This document shows positions 34,255 to 42,618 of a DNA stretch of 64,000 nucleotides, in pieces. Made by a program: the position numbers and the translations under genes. The notes beneath the pieces were generated by a model. It was given only the letters and a program-made list of their open reading frames with translations, was not told where the DNA came from and did no database searches. Location: assembly GCA_017406405.1 (NCBI GenBank), contig JAFQYO010000003.1:1-64000 (forward strand), given 5' to 3'. The number at the start of each line of letters is the position of its first letter. Position 1 is the stretch's first letter. Origin of the DNA: Candidatus Saccharimonadota bacterium. Its GTDB lineage: Bacteria; Patescibacteriota; Saccharimonadia; Saccharimonadales; Saccharimonadaceae.

Positions 34255-34959
34255 ATGAACGAAATGATTTATTTGGGAATCATCTTTCTCTCGAGTTTAA
34301 TTGTTGCGCTTCTCCAGCTTCCGCTCGGCACTCTTCTGCTTCTTTATCATGCGTCCCTCGGCAAGAAAATCCCGAAAAAAACCAGAACGCTTATCTCGAG
34401 TTTTATTTCCGGATCAACACTAATGTTCTTTCTTCTCCTTTCAGCTAGCTGTTTTCTTATTTTTGCTCTTACGGTGTCTGGAACTTTCACAAATGTATCG
34501 CTAGTCGTCTTGACTAGCTACCTCGTTGTTCTCGGAATTTTTTCTTGGTTTTTCTATTACAAAAGAAAAAATTCAACAGAGCTTTGGCTCCCGAGAAAAA
34601 TTACAAAATTTATTAACCAACGCGCAAAAGAAACTCATGACAATTCCGAAAGCTTTTCGCTCGGAGTTCTCACCGTGCTTTCAGAAATTGTTTTTACCGC
34701 TCCGCTTTTTCTTCTTTCTGGAAACAGCATTTTAATCCTTGAACCAGGCTATCAGGTTATTGCGCTTGTTGGATTCGTTCTTGTCTCAGTTCTTCCGCTT
34801 ATCATCTTAAGAATTGCCATCAGAACTGGGAAAAATCTCGCTGATATTCAACGATGGCGACTAAAAAACAAATCATTTTTCCGTGTAATTACTGGGCTTT
34901 CCTATCTAATTCTGGCGACTTTTATCCTTACTTTTCTCTTGATGGGAGATAAAATATGA
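34255..34959 (+). CDS. Six-helix membrane protein of unknown function
   Basis: 234 residues with about six membrane helices (6-30, 44-72, 80-102, 135-153, 162-185, 208-230). The size and spacing recall LysE, CcdA/DsbD-core or similar small transporters, but no signature motif or conserved cysteine pair is visible. It overlaps the next ATG by 4 nt (ATGA), so it is coupled to a small protein and a flavoprotein. Confidence 0.65.
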   Translation: MNEMIYLGIIFLSSLIVALLQLPLGTLLLLYHASLGKKIPKKTRTLISSFISGSTLMFFLLLSASCFLIFALTVSGTFTNVSLVVLTSYLVVLGIFSWFFYYKRKNSTELWLPRKITKFINQRAKETHDNSESFSLGVLTVLSEIVFTAPLFLLSGNSILILEPGYQVIALVGFVLVSVLPLIILRIAIRTGKNLADIQRWRLKNKSFFRVITGLSYLILATFILTFLLMGDKI

Positions 34960-35201
34960 AAAAACAAACTTTTAGCCCCGAAGCGCTAACCGAAGAGCTA
35001 CAAAAAGAATCTCGTTCGCTCGGCCTCCCAGAAAGTTCCACAAACCTCATCATCGAAAAAGTCCTAAAAGCCGTTTTGACTTGGCTAGAGAATCGCGATA
35101 TAATAACCAAAAGCGATTTAGAAAGGGTCGTAAGTCACGAGCTTGATAAATATTCGACGGATCTCGCATTTCTTTATCAACACCGTGACAAACTAATTTA
35201 G
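34956..35201 (+). CDS. Small protein, possibly ATP-cone-like
   Basis: 81 residues, helical and soluble. The C-terminal half (ENRDIITKSDLERVVSHEL, then KYSTDLAFLYQHRDKLI) faintly recalls the end of ATP-cone domains, where a helix precedes an A-x-x-Y-xx-YR motif. The first half (ALTEELQKESRSLGLP) is consistent with that. An ATP/dATP-sensing role would be a guess. It lies between the membrane protein and the flavoprotein in a tight operon. Confidence 0.55.
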   Translation: MKKQTFSPEALTEELQKESRSLGLPESSTNLIIEKVLKAVLTWLENRDIITKSDLERVVSHELDKYSTDLAFLYQHRDKLI

Positions 35202-35202
35202 T

Positions 35203-36579
35203 ATGGGAAAAAAATTTGACTTCGATATAATCATAATCGGTTCGGGTCTTGCTGGCGCTTCGGCCGCTTTTTCAGCTTCCGCCAGCGGTCAAAAAGTCGC
35301 TTTGATTGAATCTGGAAAATGGGGCGGCTCCTCTCTGAATGCCTATGACATCCCAAGTCAATCCATTTTTCATTTCTCGCATCTTTTCGCTCAAGCTCGT
35401 CAAGGTTCTCGTTTTGGGATCTCCTCGTCAACCCTTCGCTATAACTACCCAACAGTTCAGAATTGGAAGTCCTTTGCCTCTCGTCGTGCAGGAGCAAATT
35501 CAAAAAAGGATTTCGAATCCGCTAAAATCGCCTGTTTTAAAGGCTTTGCCGCTTTTCTTTCTCCGTACGAAGTTGCTGTCGGGAATCAAATTCTTGCCGC
35601 CCAAAAATTCATCATTACAACCGGCGCAAAACCTTCGAGTTCGGACATTACTGGCGTTGAATCCACGACGTGTTTTACGCCCGATGAAGCTTTAAATCTT
35701 CCTCGTATCCCGAAGTCTGTTTTTATCGTCGGCGGCGGTTCAACTGGTTGCGAACTAGCAAATTATTTTTCCGAACTTGGCGCCGAAGTCACGATTGGTG
35801 AACTATCAGGTCGCTTGCTCCCAAAAGAAGACGAAGAAGTTGGTCAGCTCATAAATCAGTACTTCGAATCATCGCTAGGTATAAAAGTTTTGACCCAATC
35901 CCGTATTGTTGCCCTTGAACCAGTAAAAGACTCAAAAACTCGTCAAAAAGTCGTCTTCCTTCGCGGAGGTCAAGAAAAATCCATTATAGTCGACGCGGTC
36001 ATTCTTGCAACCGGCTATGCCCCTAACGTCAACTTAAGCCTCGAAAACGCAGGCGTAGAATACTCTAAATCTGGCATAATCGTCGACGACATGCTTCGAA
36101 CTTCCATGAAACACATTTTTGCGGCCGGTGATTGTATTGGCGGAGAGTCATCTCCCGAACGCGCAGCATACGAAGGCGCTCTTGCCACTTCAAACGTCGC
36201 CAACAAACAAAAGAACCTCCGAAACTACGAAGGCTTTATTCGCGTAACGAACACTTTCCCATCTATTTCTGCAACTGGCCTGACCGAAGACGATTGCGTT
36301 AGAAAGGGAATTAAGTCCAAAAAAGCCGTTCTTCCGCTCTCATCGATTTCGGCTTCGAATATTTTCGACTTTCGTTTTGGCTTTATTAAGTTAATTGCTG
36401 ACCATAAGAACAAATTACTCGGCGCAACAATCGTCTGCCCTTCTTCGGAGCTCGTCATCCAAGAAGTTGCTGTCGCTGTCCGCCATAGATTCACTATTAC
36501 TCAGCTCGCCTCGACGCCCCACGCCTCTTCCTCCTGGTCAGAACTCGTTCATAGCGCGGCAAAAAAACTTGCAAAATAA
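35203..36579 (+). CDS. Pyridine nucleotide-disulfide oxidoreductase homologue lacking the redox cysteines
   Basis: 458 residues, the length of lipoamide dehydrogenase or mercuric reductase cores. The FAD motif IIGSGLAGASAA, the NAD(P) motif VFIVGGGSTGCELANYF, the ILATGYAPNV turn and AAGDCIGG are all present. But the active-site stretch expected as GGTCLNxGCIPSK reads GGSSLNAYDIPSQS, with both cysteines gone, and the C-terminal catalytic His of HPTxSE aligns with a Ser in HASSSWSE. It may still oxidise NAD(P)H through FAD, passing electrons elsewhere rather than to a disulfide. Confidence 0.85.
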   Translation: MGKKFDFDIIIIGSGLAGASAAFSASASGQKVALIESGKWGGSSLNAYDIPSQSIFHFSHLFAQARQGSRFGISSSTLRYNYPTVQNWKSFASRRAGANSKKDFESAKIACFKGFAAFLSPYEVAVGNQILAAQKFIITTGAKPSSSDITGVESTTCFTPDEALNLPRIPKSVFIVGGGSTGCELANYFSELGAEVTIGELSGRLLPKEDEEVGQLINQYFESSLGIKVLTQSRIVALEPVKDSKTRQKVVFLRGGQEKSIIVDAVILATGYAPNVNLSLENAGVEYSKSGIIVDDMLRTSMKHIFAAGDCIGGESSPERAAYEGALATSNVANKQKNLRNYEGFIRVTNTFPSISATGLTEDDCVRKGIKSKKAVLPLSSISASNIFDFRFGFIKLIADHKNKLLGATIVCPSSELVIQEVAVAVRHRFTITQLASTPHASSSWSELVHSAAKKLAK

Positions 36580-36630
36580 CTACTTTTAAGTTAAAATTAA
36601 ACTAGATAATACATTAAAAAAGGAATAAAA

Positions 36631-37071
36631 ATGTACAGCACTCCTTCTTATTATAATTATTCATACAGCTACGATGCTCCAGCTACTGCTGCAGCTGTAG
36701 GCACAGCCGGTGCAATTAGCGCATTCTTCATTTTCTTTATGTTCCTCTTGATTGGTGCCTGGGTTATTCTTACTATCATTGCCGAATGGAAGATTTTCAA
36801 AAAAGCTGGTAAAGACGGCTGGAAATGTCTAATCCCAATTTACAACGCATATACCATGCTCCAGATTTTGAACATGGAACCTATGCTTTGCTTCTTGACT
36901 ATTGTCCCTGGTGCTCAGTTCTTCCTAAATATCGTTATGCAAGTAAAACTCGCTAAATCCTTCCATAAAGGCATTGGCTTTGCGATTGGGTTGATTCTTC
37001 TCGAACCTATCTTCGAAATGATTCTTGGTTTTGGCGGAGCAAAATACACTCAACTTCCTTCCTCGAAATAA
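36631..37071 (+). CDS. Small DUF5684-like membrane protein
   Basis: 146 residues. A Tyr/Ser/Ala-rich N-terminus precedes a helix at about 28-52, then the motif KAGKDGWKCLIPIYNAY and two more helices, the pattern of DUF5684 (small integral membrane proteins of unknown role). An AAAAAGGAA site lies before the ATG; GATAAT at 36605-36610 is the probable -10 box. Confidence 0.75.
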   Translation: MYSTPSYYNYSYSYDAPATAAAVGTAGAISAFFIFFMFLLIGAWVILTIIAEWKIFKKAGKDGWKCLIPIYNAYTMLQILNMEPMLCFLTIVPGAQFFLNIVMQVKLAKSFHKGIGFAIGLILLEPIFEMILGFGGAKYTQLPSSK

Positions 37072-37085
37072 TTCCGAGTATAAAC

Positions 37086-37113
37086 AAATCCCCCAAATTT
37101 CTGGGGGATTTTT
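37086..37113 (+). terminator. Terminator before dnaK
   Basis: AAATCCCCC and GGGGGATTT stem with an 8-nt loop and five T residues. Confidence 0.88.
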
Positions 37114-37118
37114 GTATT

Positions 37119-37145
37119 TTAGCACTCTTGACAAACGAGTGCTAG
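37119..37145 (+). promoter_or_regulatory. CIRCE operator 1 of dnaK
   Basis: TTAGCACTC-N9-GAGTGCTAG, one mismatch from the HrcA-binding CIRCE consensus (TTAGCACTC-N9-GAGTGCTAA). Its 9-nt centre contains the -35 box TTGACA. Confidence 0.93.
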
Positions 37146-37156
37146 TTTGTTACTAT
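37128..37156 (+). promoter_or_regulatory. dnaK promoter
   Basis: TTGACA at 37128-37133, 17-nt spacer, TACTAT at 37151-37156. Transcription should start near 37163, giving a leader of about 60 nt with an AAAAAGGAG site. Confidence 0.88.
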
Positions 37157-37167
37157 GGATACAGAAA

Positions 37168-37194
37168 TTAGCACTCATCTCTAAAGATTGCTAA
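37168..37194 (+). promoter_or_regulatory. CIRCE operator 2 of dnaK
   Basis: TTAGCACTC-N9-GATTGCTAA, one mismatch from consensus, lying just downstream of the expected transcription start. With operator 1 it brackets the -10 box. Confidence 0.88.
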
Positions 37195-37223
37195 AATAAG
37201 CATAAAAAAGGAGATAAAAGAAT

Positions 37224-39125
37224 ATGTCAAAAATCATTGGAATTGACCTCGGAACCACAAACTCTGCCTTTGCATATATGGTTGCTGGGAAGCCAGAAGT
37301 TATCACGAACGCTGAAGGCGACCGCACTACGCCTTCTGTCGTTGCTGTTACTAAAAAGGGCGAACGTCTTGTCGGGAAAGTTGCTCAACGACAACGTGTT
37401 ACAAATCCAAAAAACACGATTTATGGCATCAAACGTTTAATCGGTCGTAAATTCTCAGACAAAGAAGTACAAAAAGACCTCGGAATTATGCCGTATAGCA
37501 TCGTCGAAAAAGGTTCTGGCGTTGCTGTAGAAATGGATGAGAAAGAATACACTCCAGAACAAATCTCTGCTATGATTCTTTCAAAAATCAAAGCAGACGC
37601 CGAAGCGTTTCTTGGCGAAAAAGTTACTGAAGCCATTATCACCGTCCCAGCCTACTTCGACGACTCTCAACGTCAGGCGACAAAAGATGCTGGAAAAATT
37701 GCTGGTCTCGAAGTTAAAAGAATTATCCCTGAACCAACTGCGGCTGCTCTTGCCTATGGCTTGAACAAAAACGAGAATGAAAAAATTGCTGTCTTCGACC
37801 TAGGCGGCGGCACCTTCGATGTCTCTATTCTTGAACTTGGTGACGGTGTATTTGAGGTAAAATCCACAAACGGAGATACCCACCTCGGCGGGGAAGACTT
37901 CGACAACATGATTGTCAATTTCCTTTGCGACGAATTCAAGAAAGAATCCGGCATCGACATCAAAAAAGAACCCGCCGCAATGCAACGCATCAAAGACGAA
38001 GCTGAAAAAGCAAAAAAGGAACTCTCTTCTGCGAAAGAAGTAGAAATCAACCTTCCATTCTTGACTGCGGATGCTGATGGTCCGAAACATTTTGAATATA
38101 CCTTAACTCGTGCCAAGCTCGAGGAACTTGTTAAAGACCTTCTCGACCGTCTTGAAGATCCAGTTAGAAAAGCCCTTAAAGATGCTAAACTCGACACGAA
38201 AGATATTGACGAAGTTGTTATGGTCGGTGGTATGACCCGTATGCCTGCTGTTGTCGAAAAGGTTAAATCTATTTTCGGCAAAGACCCTATGCAGGGCGTA
38301 AACCCAGACGAAGTTGTCGCAGTTGGCGCTGCCATTGAGGCTGGCGTTCTCCAAGGCGATGTTAAGGATGTCCTCTTACTCGACGTTACTCCGCTTTCTC
38401 TCGGTATAGAAACCATGGGTGGCGTCTGCACGAAACTTATCGACCGCAACACCACCATCCCAACCTCAAAGTCCCAGATTTTCTCTACTGCTGCCGACAA
38501 CCAACCTCAGGTAGAAATCCATGTCCTTCAAGGCGAACGCGAAATGGCCACCGATAATAAATCTCTTGGTCGCTTCATTCTCGACGGAATTGCCCCTGCT
38601 CCTCGTGGCATCCCTCAAATCGAAGTTACCTTTAATCTCGATGCAAACGGCATTCTTAACGTTACCGCAAAAGACAAAGGGACTGGCAAAGAACAGTCAA
38701 TTACTATCCAAAACTCCGGCAACATGTCGAAAGAAGATATAGAAAAAGCCCAAAAAGAAGCTGAGCTTCATGCTGACGAAGATAAAAAGAAACGCGAAGC
38801 TATCGACGCACGCAATATTCTTGAGAACAAAGTTTATCAGTTTGAAAAAATGCCCGAAGAATATAAAGACAAAATTTCTGATGAAGATAAAGAAACAATC
38901 AAGAAAGCCTGCGATGCCGCAAAAGAGGTTCTAAACGATAATTCTGCCGAGAAAGACAAACTCGAAGAAGCCGCCAAAGAACTCGATAACCGTATCATGC
39001 CAATTGGTGCGAAGCTCTATCAATCCGCTTCTACAGAAAACGGTACAGCAGGTTCGACCTCAGAATCCGCCGCCGAAGCTGGTTCAGATGATGACGCTGT
39101 CGAAGGCGAAGTTGTCGATAAATAA
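37224..39125 (+). CDS. dnaK: Chaperone protein DnaK (Hsp70)
   Basis: 633 residues. The ATPase signatures [23 protein letters not shown] and [11 protein letters not shown]-type motif are present, with the [11 protein letters not shown] linker-side motif and a substrate-binding domain ending in an acidic, Ala/Gly/Ser-rich tail ([12 protein letters not shown]). It refolds and protects proteins with DnaJ and GrpE. The two CIRCE sites imply HrcA heat-shock repression. hrcA and grpE are not in the window, and dnaJ is 17 kb away. Confidence 0.99.
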   Translation: MSKIIGIDLGTTNSAFAYMVAGKPEVITNAEGDRTTPSVVAVTKKGERLVGKVAQRQRVTNPKNTIYGIKRLIGRKFSDKEVQKDLGIMPYSIVEKGSGVAVEMDEKEYTPEQISAMILSKIKADAEAFLGEKVTEAIITVPAYFDDSQRQATKDAGKIAGLEVKRIIPEPTAAALAYGLNKNENEKIAVFDLGGGTFDVSILELGDGVFEVKSTNGDTHLGGEDFDNMIVNFLCDEFKKESGIDIKKEPAAMQRIKDEAEKAKKELSSAKEVEINLPFLTADADGPKHFEYTLTRAKLEELVKDLLDRLEDPVRKALKDAKLDTKDIDEVVMVGGMTRMPAVVEKVKSIFGKDPMQGVNPDEVVAVGAAIEAGVLQGDVKDVLLLDVTPLSLGIETMGGVCTKLIDRNTTIPTSKSQIFSTAADNQPQVEIHVLQGEREMATDNKSLGRFILDGIAPAPRGIPQIEVTFNLDANGILNVTAKDKGTGKEQSITIQNSGNMSKEDIEKAQKEAELHADEDKKKREAIDARNILENKVYQFEKMPEEYKDKISDEDKETIKKACDAAKEVLNDNSAEKDKLEEAAKELDNRIMPIGAKLYQSASTENGTAGSTSESAAEAGSDDDAVEGEVVDK

Positions 39126-39129
39126 TCCC

Positions 39130-39135
39130 TACTAT
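39130..39135 (+). promoter_or_regulatory. -10-like box, leaderless, for the small protein after dnaK
   Basis: TACTAT ends 7 nt before the ATG at 39143, the same spacing as the other leaderless genes. Confidence 0.5.
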
Positions 39136-39142
39136 TTCTAGA

Positions 39143-39349
39143 ATGTCCCGCCATTTTGACGTCAACAAGCTAAAAAATTTTGAACCGGAATATTGTTGGG
39201 TTGGCGACGCGAAAAAAGTTTGTTATAAAACTCGCGACGAAGCTGAAGTCGCTGCTCGCGTCGCCGAATTCGACCATAATATTCCTGGGAACCTTTCTGT
39301 TTATAAATGCGAATATGGAAATCATTGGCATTTAAGCTCAAAATCATAA
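39143..39349 (+). CDS. Small protein with possible zinc-binding Cys/His pattern
   Basis: 68 residues. Cysteines lie at about 18, 27 and 55 and a GNHWHLSS motif at the end. The layout C...K.xCYxTxxEA...YxCxxGxHWHLSS is typical of small bacterial proteins with a treble-clef or ribbon-like zinc site, often phage or accessory encoded. The function is unknown. It follows dnaK by 17 nt. Confidence 0.7.
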   Translation: MSRHFDVNKLKNFEPEYCWVGDAKKVCYKTRDEAEVAARVAEFDHNIPGNLSVYKCEYGNHWHLSSKS

Positions 39350-39359
39350 GCTTATATGC

Positions 39360-39365
39360 TATAAT
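39360..39365 (+). promoter_or_regulatory. Extended -10 box, leaderless, for the gene at 39372
   Basis: TGC-TATAAT ends 6 nt before the ATG at 39372. Confidence 0.75.
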
Positions 39366-39371
39366 AAAAGC

Positions 39372-40019
39372 ATGATGAATAGAAAAAAATTATATAAAAT
39401 CACCACCGACAAAATCGTGGGAAGTCTTGCGCTTTTTTGTGTCGGTATCTGTTTAATTATCTGGGCCGAAGAAGTTACAGATATAATCGCGATTATCCTC
39501 GGCGGTTTCGCGCTCCTATATTCAATTTTAGGCCTCGCGCGTTTTATTACTGCTTCGCCGAGAGAACGACGTTCGCTTTCGCTTTTCTTCATTATTTTAA
39601 GCTTCATTATCGGGATTCTTCTGATTCTTCGAACCGATTTTATAAAGGGCGCAATCTCCTTTATCATTGGTTTTTATATTATCTTAACAAGCGCGACAGC
39701 GATTGTTGACCTCTATGATTCGCGTCAAAAACTCGGCTTAAAACTCGGTTCTTATATTTGGCCGGTTATTGGTCTTCTCGTCGGCATCCTTTGTGTTTCC
39801 GGACAATTTATCGTCCCTGACCAACTCGCTCGTCTTACCGGCGCCGTTCTTGTCGTCTATGCTGTCGCATGGTTTATTGGCCTCCTTATGGTCTCGAAAA
39901 ACATAAAAGAAGCAAAATCCTCACCCTCGAAAGAAGCTCCAGCAATCAAAGAAGGAAAAGTCGTAAAACCAAAGTCCTCGAAAAACTCCTCTAAATCCTC
40001 GAAAAAATCTAAAAAATAG
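39372..40019 (+). CDS. DUF308/HdeD-like membrane protein
   Basis: 215 residues with six helices in three similar pairs (about 15-55, 70-110, 120-175), the internal repeat pattern of the HdeD/DUF308 family, and a Lys/Ser-rich cytoplasmic tail (KSSKNSSKSSKKSKK). HdeD is linked to acid resistance in enterobacteria, but the family's molecular role is unknown. Confidence 0.75.
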   Translation: MMNRKKLYKITTDKIVGSLALFCVGICLIIWAEEVTDIIAIILGGFALLYSILGLARFITASPRERRSLSLFFIILSFIIGILLILRTDFIKGAISFIIGFYIILTSATAIVDLYDSRQKLGLKLGSYIWPVIGLLVGILCVSGQFIVPDQLARLTGAVLVVYAVAWFIGLLMVSKNIKEAKSSPSKEAPAIKEGKVVKPKSSKNSSKSSKKSKK

Positions 40020-40021
40020 TA

Positions 40022-40027
40022 TATAAT
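40022..40027 (+). promoter_or_regulatory. -10 box for ackA
   Basis: TATAAT lies 28 nt before the ackA ATG at 40056, whose leader has an AAGGAG site. Confidence 0.65.
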
Positions 40028-40055
40028 AACCCCAGAATTTCTGATAAGGAGTTAT

Positions 40056-41276
40056 ATGAAAAACCCACGCTTAATTTTGATTACAAATCCAGGTTCGAGT
40101 TCACGCAAATATGCGCTCTATCGCGAAGATGAGCTTTTATGCTCCCTCCACTTCGAATTTGAAGGAAAAAAAGTTGTTTGTACGCTAAAGCGAGCTGACG
40201 AAACAAAGAAAAAACTCAAAGAGACATTTCCTAACCTAAATTCAACCGTTGGCGCCCTAAACAAAATCCTAACTGAAGAGGGTTATCTCGGCGGAGTTTC
40301 AAAAATCGATGCAATTCTTGCCCGAATTGTTGCGACGGGAGAATACTTCACAGAAGACCATCTCGTTGACAAAGAGTGCCTAAAAAACCTCGAAATCGCC
40401 AAAAAGCGCACTCCTCTCCATGTTCCTGTCGTTGCGAACGAAATCGAAGCTTTCGTTAAAGAATTCAAGGGAACTCCCGTTATTGCCATCTCCGATTCTT
40501 CATTCCACGCCGATCGTCCCGACCTCATGAAATACTACGCAATCGACAAAGACCTTGCCGACGAGGCTGAGATTAAACGTTATGGCGCTCACGGTCTGTC
40601 CGTTGGCTCAATCGTCAACTATATGACTCGCGAAAATATCCTTCCGGAAAAACTTATTGTATGCCACTTAGGTTCGGGTTCCTCCTTAACTGCCGTTTAT
40701 AAAGGAAAGTCTCATGATACAACCATGGGATATACCCCGCTCGAAGGCGTCATGATGTCGACTCGGTCTGGCTCGCTCGACCCTGCCGCCGCGCTCGCGA
40801 TTAAACGTGCTAAAAAAATTACCGACGACGAAGATCTTGAACAATACCTTAACAAAAAGTGCGGTCTTCTTGGTGTTTCTGGAGAAACTGACGACATGCG
40901 TGAAATCATCCGTCTTCGCGACGAAGGTGACGAACGCGCGACTTTTGCCCATGCTATGTTCGTCTATCGAATTCAAACCGAACTCGGTCGTATGGCGGCT
41001 TCTCTCGGCGGCGTCGATGCCATCGTTTTTACCGCGACAATAGGCGAACGTTCGGCGGAAATCAGGAAATGCATTGCTCAAAAACTCAGCTTCCTCGGTT
41101 TTGAGCTAGATAACGAAAAGAACGATTCTGAGCTTGAAAACCGTCACGAAAACATCGCCAAAAAAGAATCGAAGCCTATTTATGTCATTCGCACTGACGA
41201 GTTCGAAGAAATGATTCGTCGCGCTAAGGTTATTCTTGATGGCGACGATAAATGTGACTGTGAATTCGAAGCCTGA
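40056..41276 (+). CDS. ackA: Acetate kinase
   Basis: 406 residues. It converts acetyl phosphate and ADP to acetate and ATP, the energy-yielding end of fermentation. NPGSSSRKYALY at the N-terminus, VCHLGSGSSLTAVYKGKSHDTTMGYTPLEG with STRSGSLDP, and the C-terminal ATIGERSAEIR fit the family; the first motif has R where most have S/K-F-K. A phosphotransacetylase gene is not seen in the window. Confidence 0.95.
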   Translation: MKNPRLILITNPGSSSRKYALYREDELLCSLHFEFEGKKVVCTLKRADETKKKLKETFPNLNSTVGALNKILTEEGYLGGVSKIDAILARIVATGEYFTEDHLVDKECLKNLEIAKKRTPLHVPVVANEIEAFVKEFKGTPVIAISDSSFHADRPDLMKYYAIDKDLADEAEIKRYGAHGLSVGSIVNYMTRENILPEKLIVCHLGSGSSLTAVYKGKSHDTTMGYTPLEGVMMSTRSGSLDPAAALAIKRAKKITDDEDLEQYLNKKCGLLGVSGETDDMREIIRLRDEGDERATFAHAMFVYRIQTELGRMAASLGGVDAIVFTATIGERSAEIRKCIAQKLSFLGFELDNEKNDSELENRHENIAKKESKPIYVIRTDEFEEMIRRAKVILDGDDKCDCEFEA

Positions 41277-41280
41277 ACTA

Positions 41281-41883
41281 ATGAATTCTGAACCTCCTCA
41301 AGTCACTAAATCCGAAACTGCCGAGATTTTGAGACTCGCCGAACAAATCCTCCTCGAAAAAGTCGAGGGGGATTTTGTTGAGCTCGGCTGTTACAAAGGC
41401 GACACTTCGCTTCTTCTTCAAAAACTTCTCAAAGACTCTCAGAAAGCTCTTTATCTTTACGATTCGTTTGCTGGGCTTCCAGAAAAAACGCCAGAAGACT
41501 CTTCTCCTGCTGGCGTCGCTTTTAAAAGCGGAGAGCTCTACGCGTCTAAACGCGAAGTCATCGAACGCTTCAAAAAACAAAATCTCCCTCTCCCAAAAAT
41601 CAAAAAAGCTTTCTTTTCCGAACTCGATCCAACCAAAGACCTTCCAGAAAAAATATCTTTCGCGTTTCTAGACGGCGACCTGTATTCTTCAATCGTTACT
41701 TCTCTCAAACTCGTCATTCCGAAACTCTCTGAACGGGGAATTGTCGTCGTTCATGATTATAATAATTCCGAACTCCCCGGCGTCTCTCGCGCCGTCGAAG
41801 AGTTTCTCGCCCATAATCCTCTTTTTTCGCTAGAAAATCGCCTCTCGCTCGCCGTTTTAACAAAAAATAGCCCCCAATCCTAG
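41281..41883 (+). CDS. TylF/macrocin O-methyltransferase-like protein
   Basis: 200 residues from ATG 41281. FVELGCYKGDTSLLL is the SAM-binding loop, LYDSFAGLPEKT and AFLDGDLYSSI are family motifs, and GIVVVHDYNN carries the metal-binding Asp. TylF-type enzymes methylate sugar hydroxyls, so it may decorate the surface glycan. The start is uncertain: upstream in-frame TTG/ATG codons overlap ackA. It lies 4 nt after the ackA stop. Confidence 0.8.
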   Translation: MNSEPPQVTKSETAEILRLAEQILLEKVEGDFVELGCYKGDTSLLLQKLLKDSQKALYLYDSFAGLPEKTPEDSSPAGVAFKSGELYASKREVIERFKKQNLPLPKIKKAFFSELDPTKDLPEKISFAFLDGDLYSSIVTSLKLVIPKLSERGIVVVHDYNNSELPGVSRAVEEFLAHNPLFSLENRLSLAVLTKNSPQS

Positions 41884-41920
41884 AGCCAATTTTCGGAGAT
41901 TCGCTCCGCGCTTAAAATTT

Positions 41921-42499
41921 TTACTTTTTACCAAGTTTTCGCGTTAAATAATCTATGATTTCTTTACTTTTTATCGCAACAAACCCAACAACTAACGCAG
42001 AAATCCCGAGCAAAATCGCAGTTTTTCCCAAAGCCCCTTCTTCAATTCCCATCCCGATATAATTTGTCATCACCACTGCCGGCATCCTTCCAATCACCCA
42101 CAAAACCAAGAGTTTTGGAATCGGAATTTTCGACAACCCCGCCGCATAAGACACAATATCGTCAGGCAAGCCCGGAATCAAGAACAAAAGAAAGAAAATT
42201 GTCCCCGCCCGGTCTTCTTCTAACTTATCAAATCTCCCTAGGCTTTTCTTCTTCGTCAGCTTCATAACAATCTTTCGGCCGTATTTTCTTGTCAATAACA
42301 AGACAATAAAAACGCCAACCGTCGACCCAATCGTCGTCCATAAAATTCCCCAAATCCCAAACAAAAAACCACCCGCCGCCCCAACCACATTCCCAGGAAT
42401 CGGCGCAATAATTGTTTGAAGAATCTGGACAAAAATATAGGCAAGTGGGCCGAGTGGCCCTGCGCTATTTACAAAACTTACGATGACATCAGTGTTCAT
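41921..42499 (-). CDS. DedA/VTT-domain membrane protein
   Basis: 192 residues with four or five membrane or re-entrant helices. The motif IPGNVVGAAGGFLFGIWGILWTTIGSTVG and a later FLLFLIPGLPDDIVSY are the VTT/DedA (SNARE-associated) signature, a family linked to phospholipid flipping. The ATG lies 10 nt downstream of the tRNA-Pro CCA end with no ribosome site, so the mRNA is probably released by tRNA 3' processing. An upstream TTG is less likely as start. Confidence 0.88.
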   Translation of the reverse strand: MNTDVIVSFVNSAGPLGPLAYIFVQILQTIIAPIPGNVVGAAGGFLFGIWGILWTTIGSTVGVFIVLLLTRKYGRKIVMKLTKKKSLGRFDKLEEDRAGTIFFLLFLIPGLPDDIVSYAAGLSKIPIPKLLVLWVIGRMPAVVMTNYIGMGIEEGALGKTAILLGISALVVGFVAIKSKEIIDYLTRKLGKK

Positions 42500-42509
42500 A
42501 AGCAAAAAC

Positions 42510-42585
42510 TGGTCGGGGTTAGCAGACTCGAACTGCTGACCTCACGCTCCCAAAGCGCGCGCGCTACCAACTGCGCCAAACCCCG
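42510..42585 (-). tRNA. tRNA-Pro (TGG)
   Basis: 76 nt with encoded CCA, C1-G72 as usual for tRNA-Pro, and anticodon loop TTTGGGA. Minus-strand TGG-TAAAAT at 42594-42599 is the likely -10 box, 8 nt upstream. Confidence 0.95.
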
Positions 42586-42618
42586 TCACTCTTATTTTAC
42601 CACAAAAAGACAGTTTTT

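Noticed and set aside
37754-38500. 248-codon open frame antisense to dnaK
   Set aside because: It lies wholly inside dnaK, is very rich in Ser/Arg/Pro as antisense frames usually are, and has no promoter or ribosome site. It is a shadow of the dnaK codon pattern.
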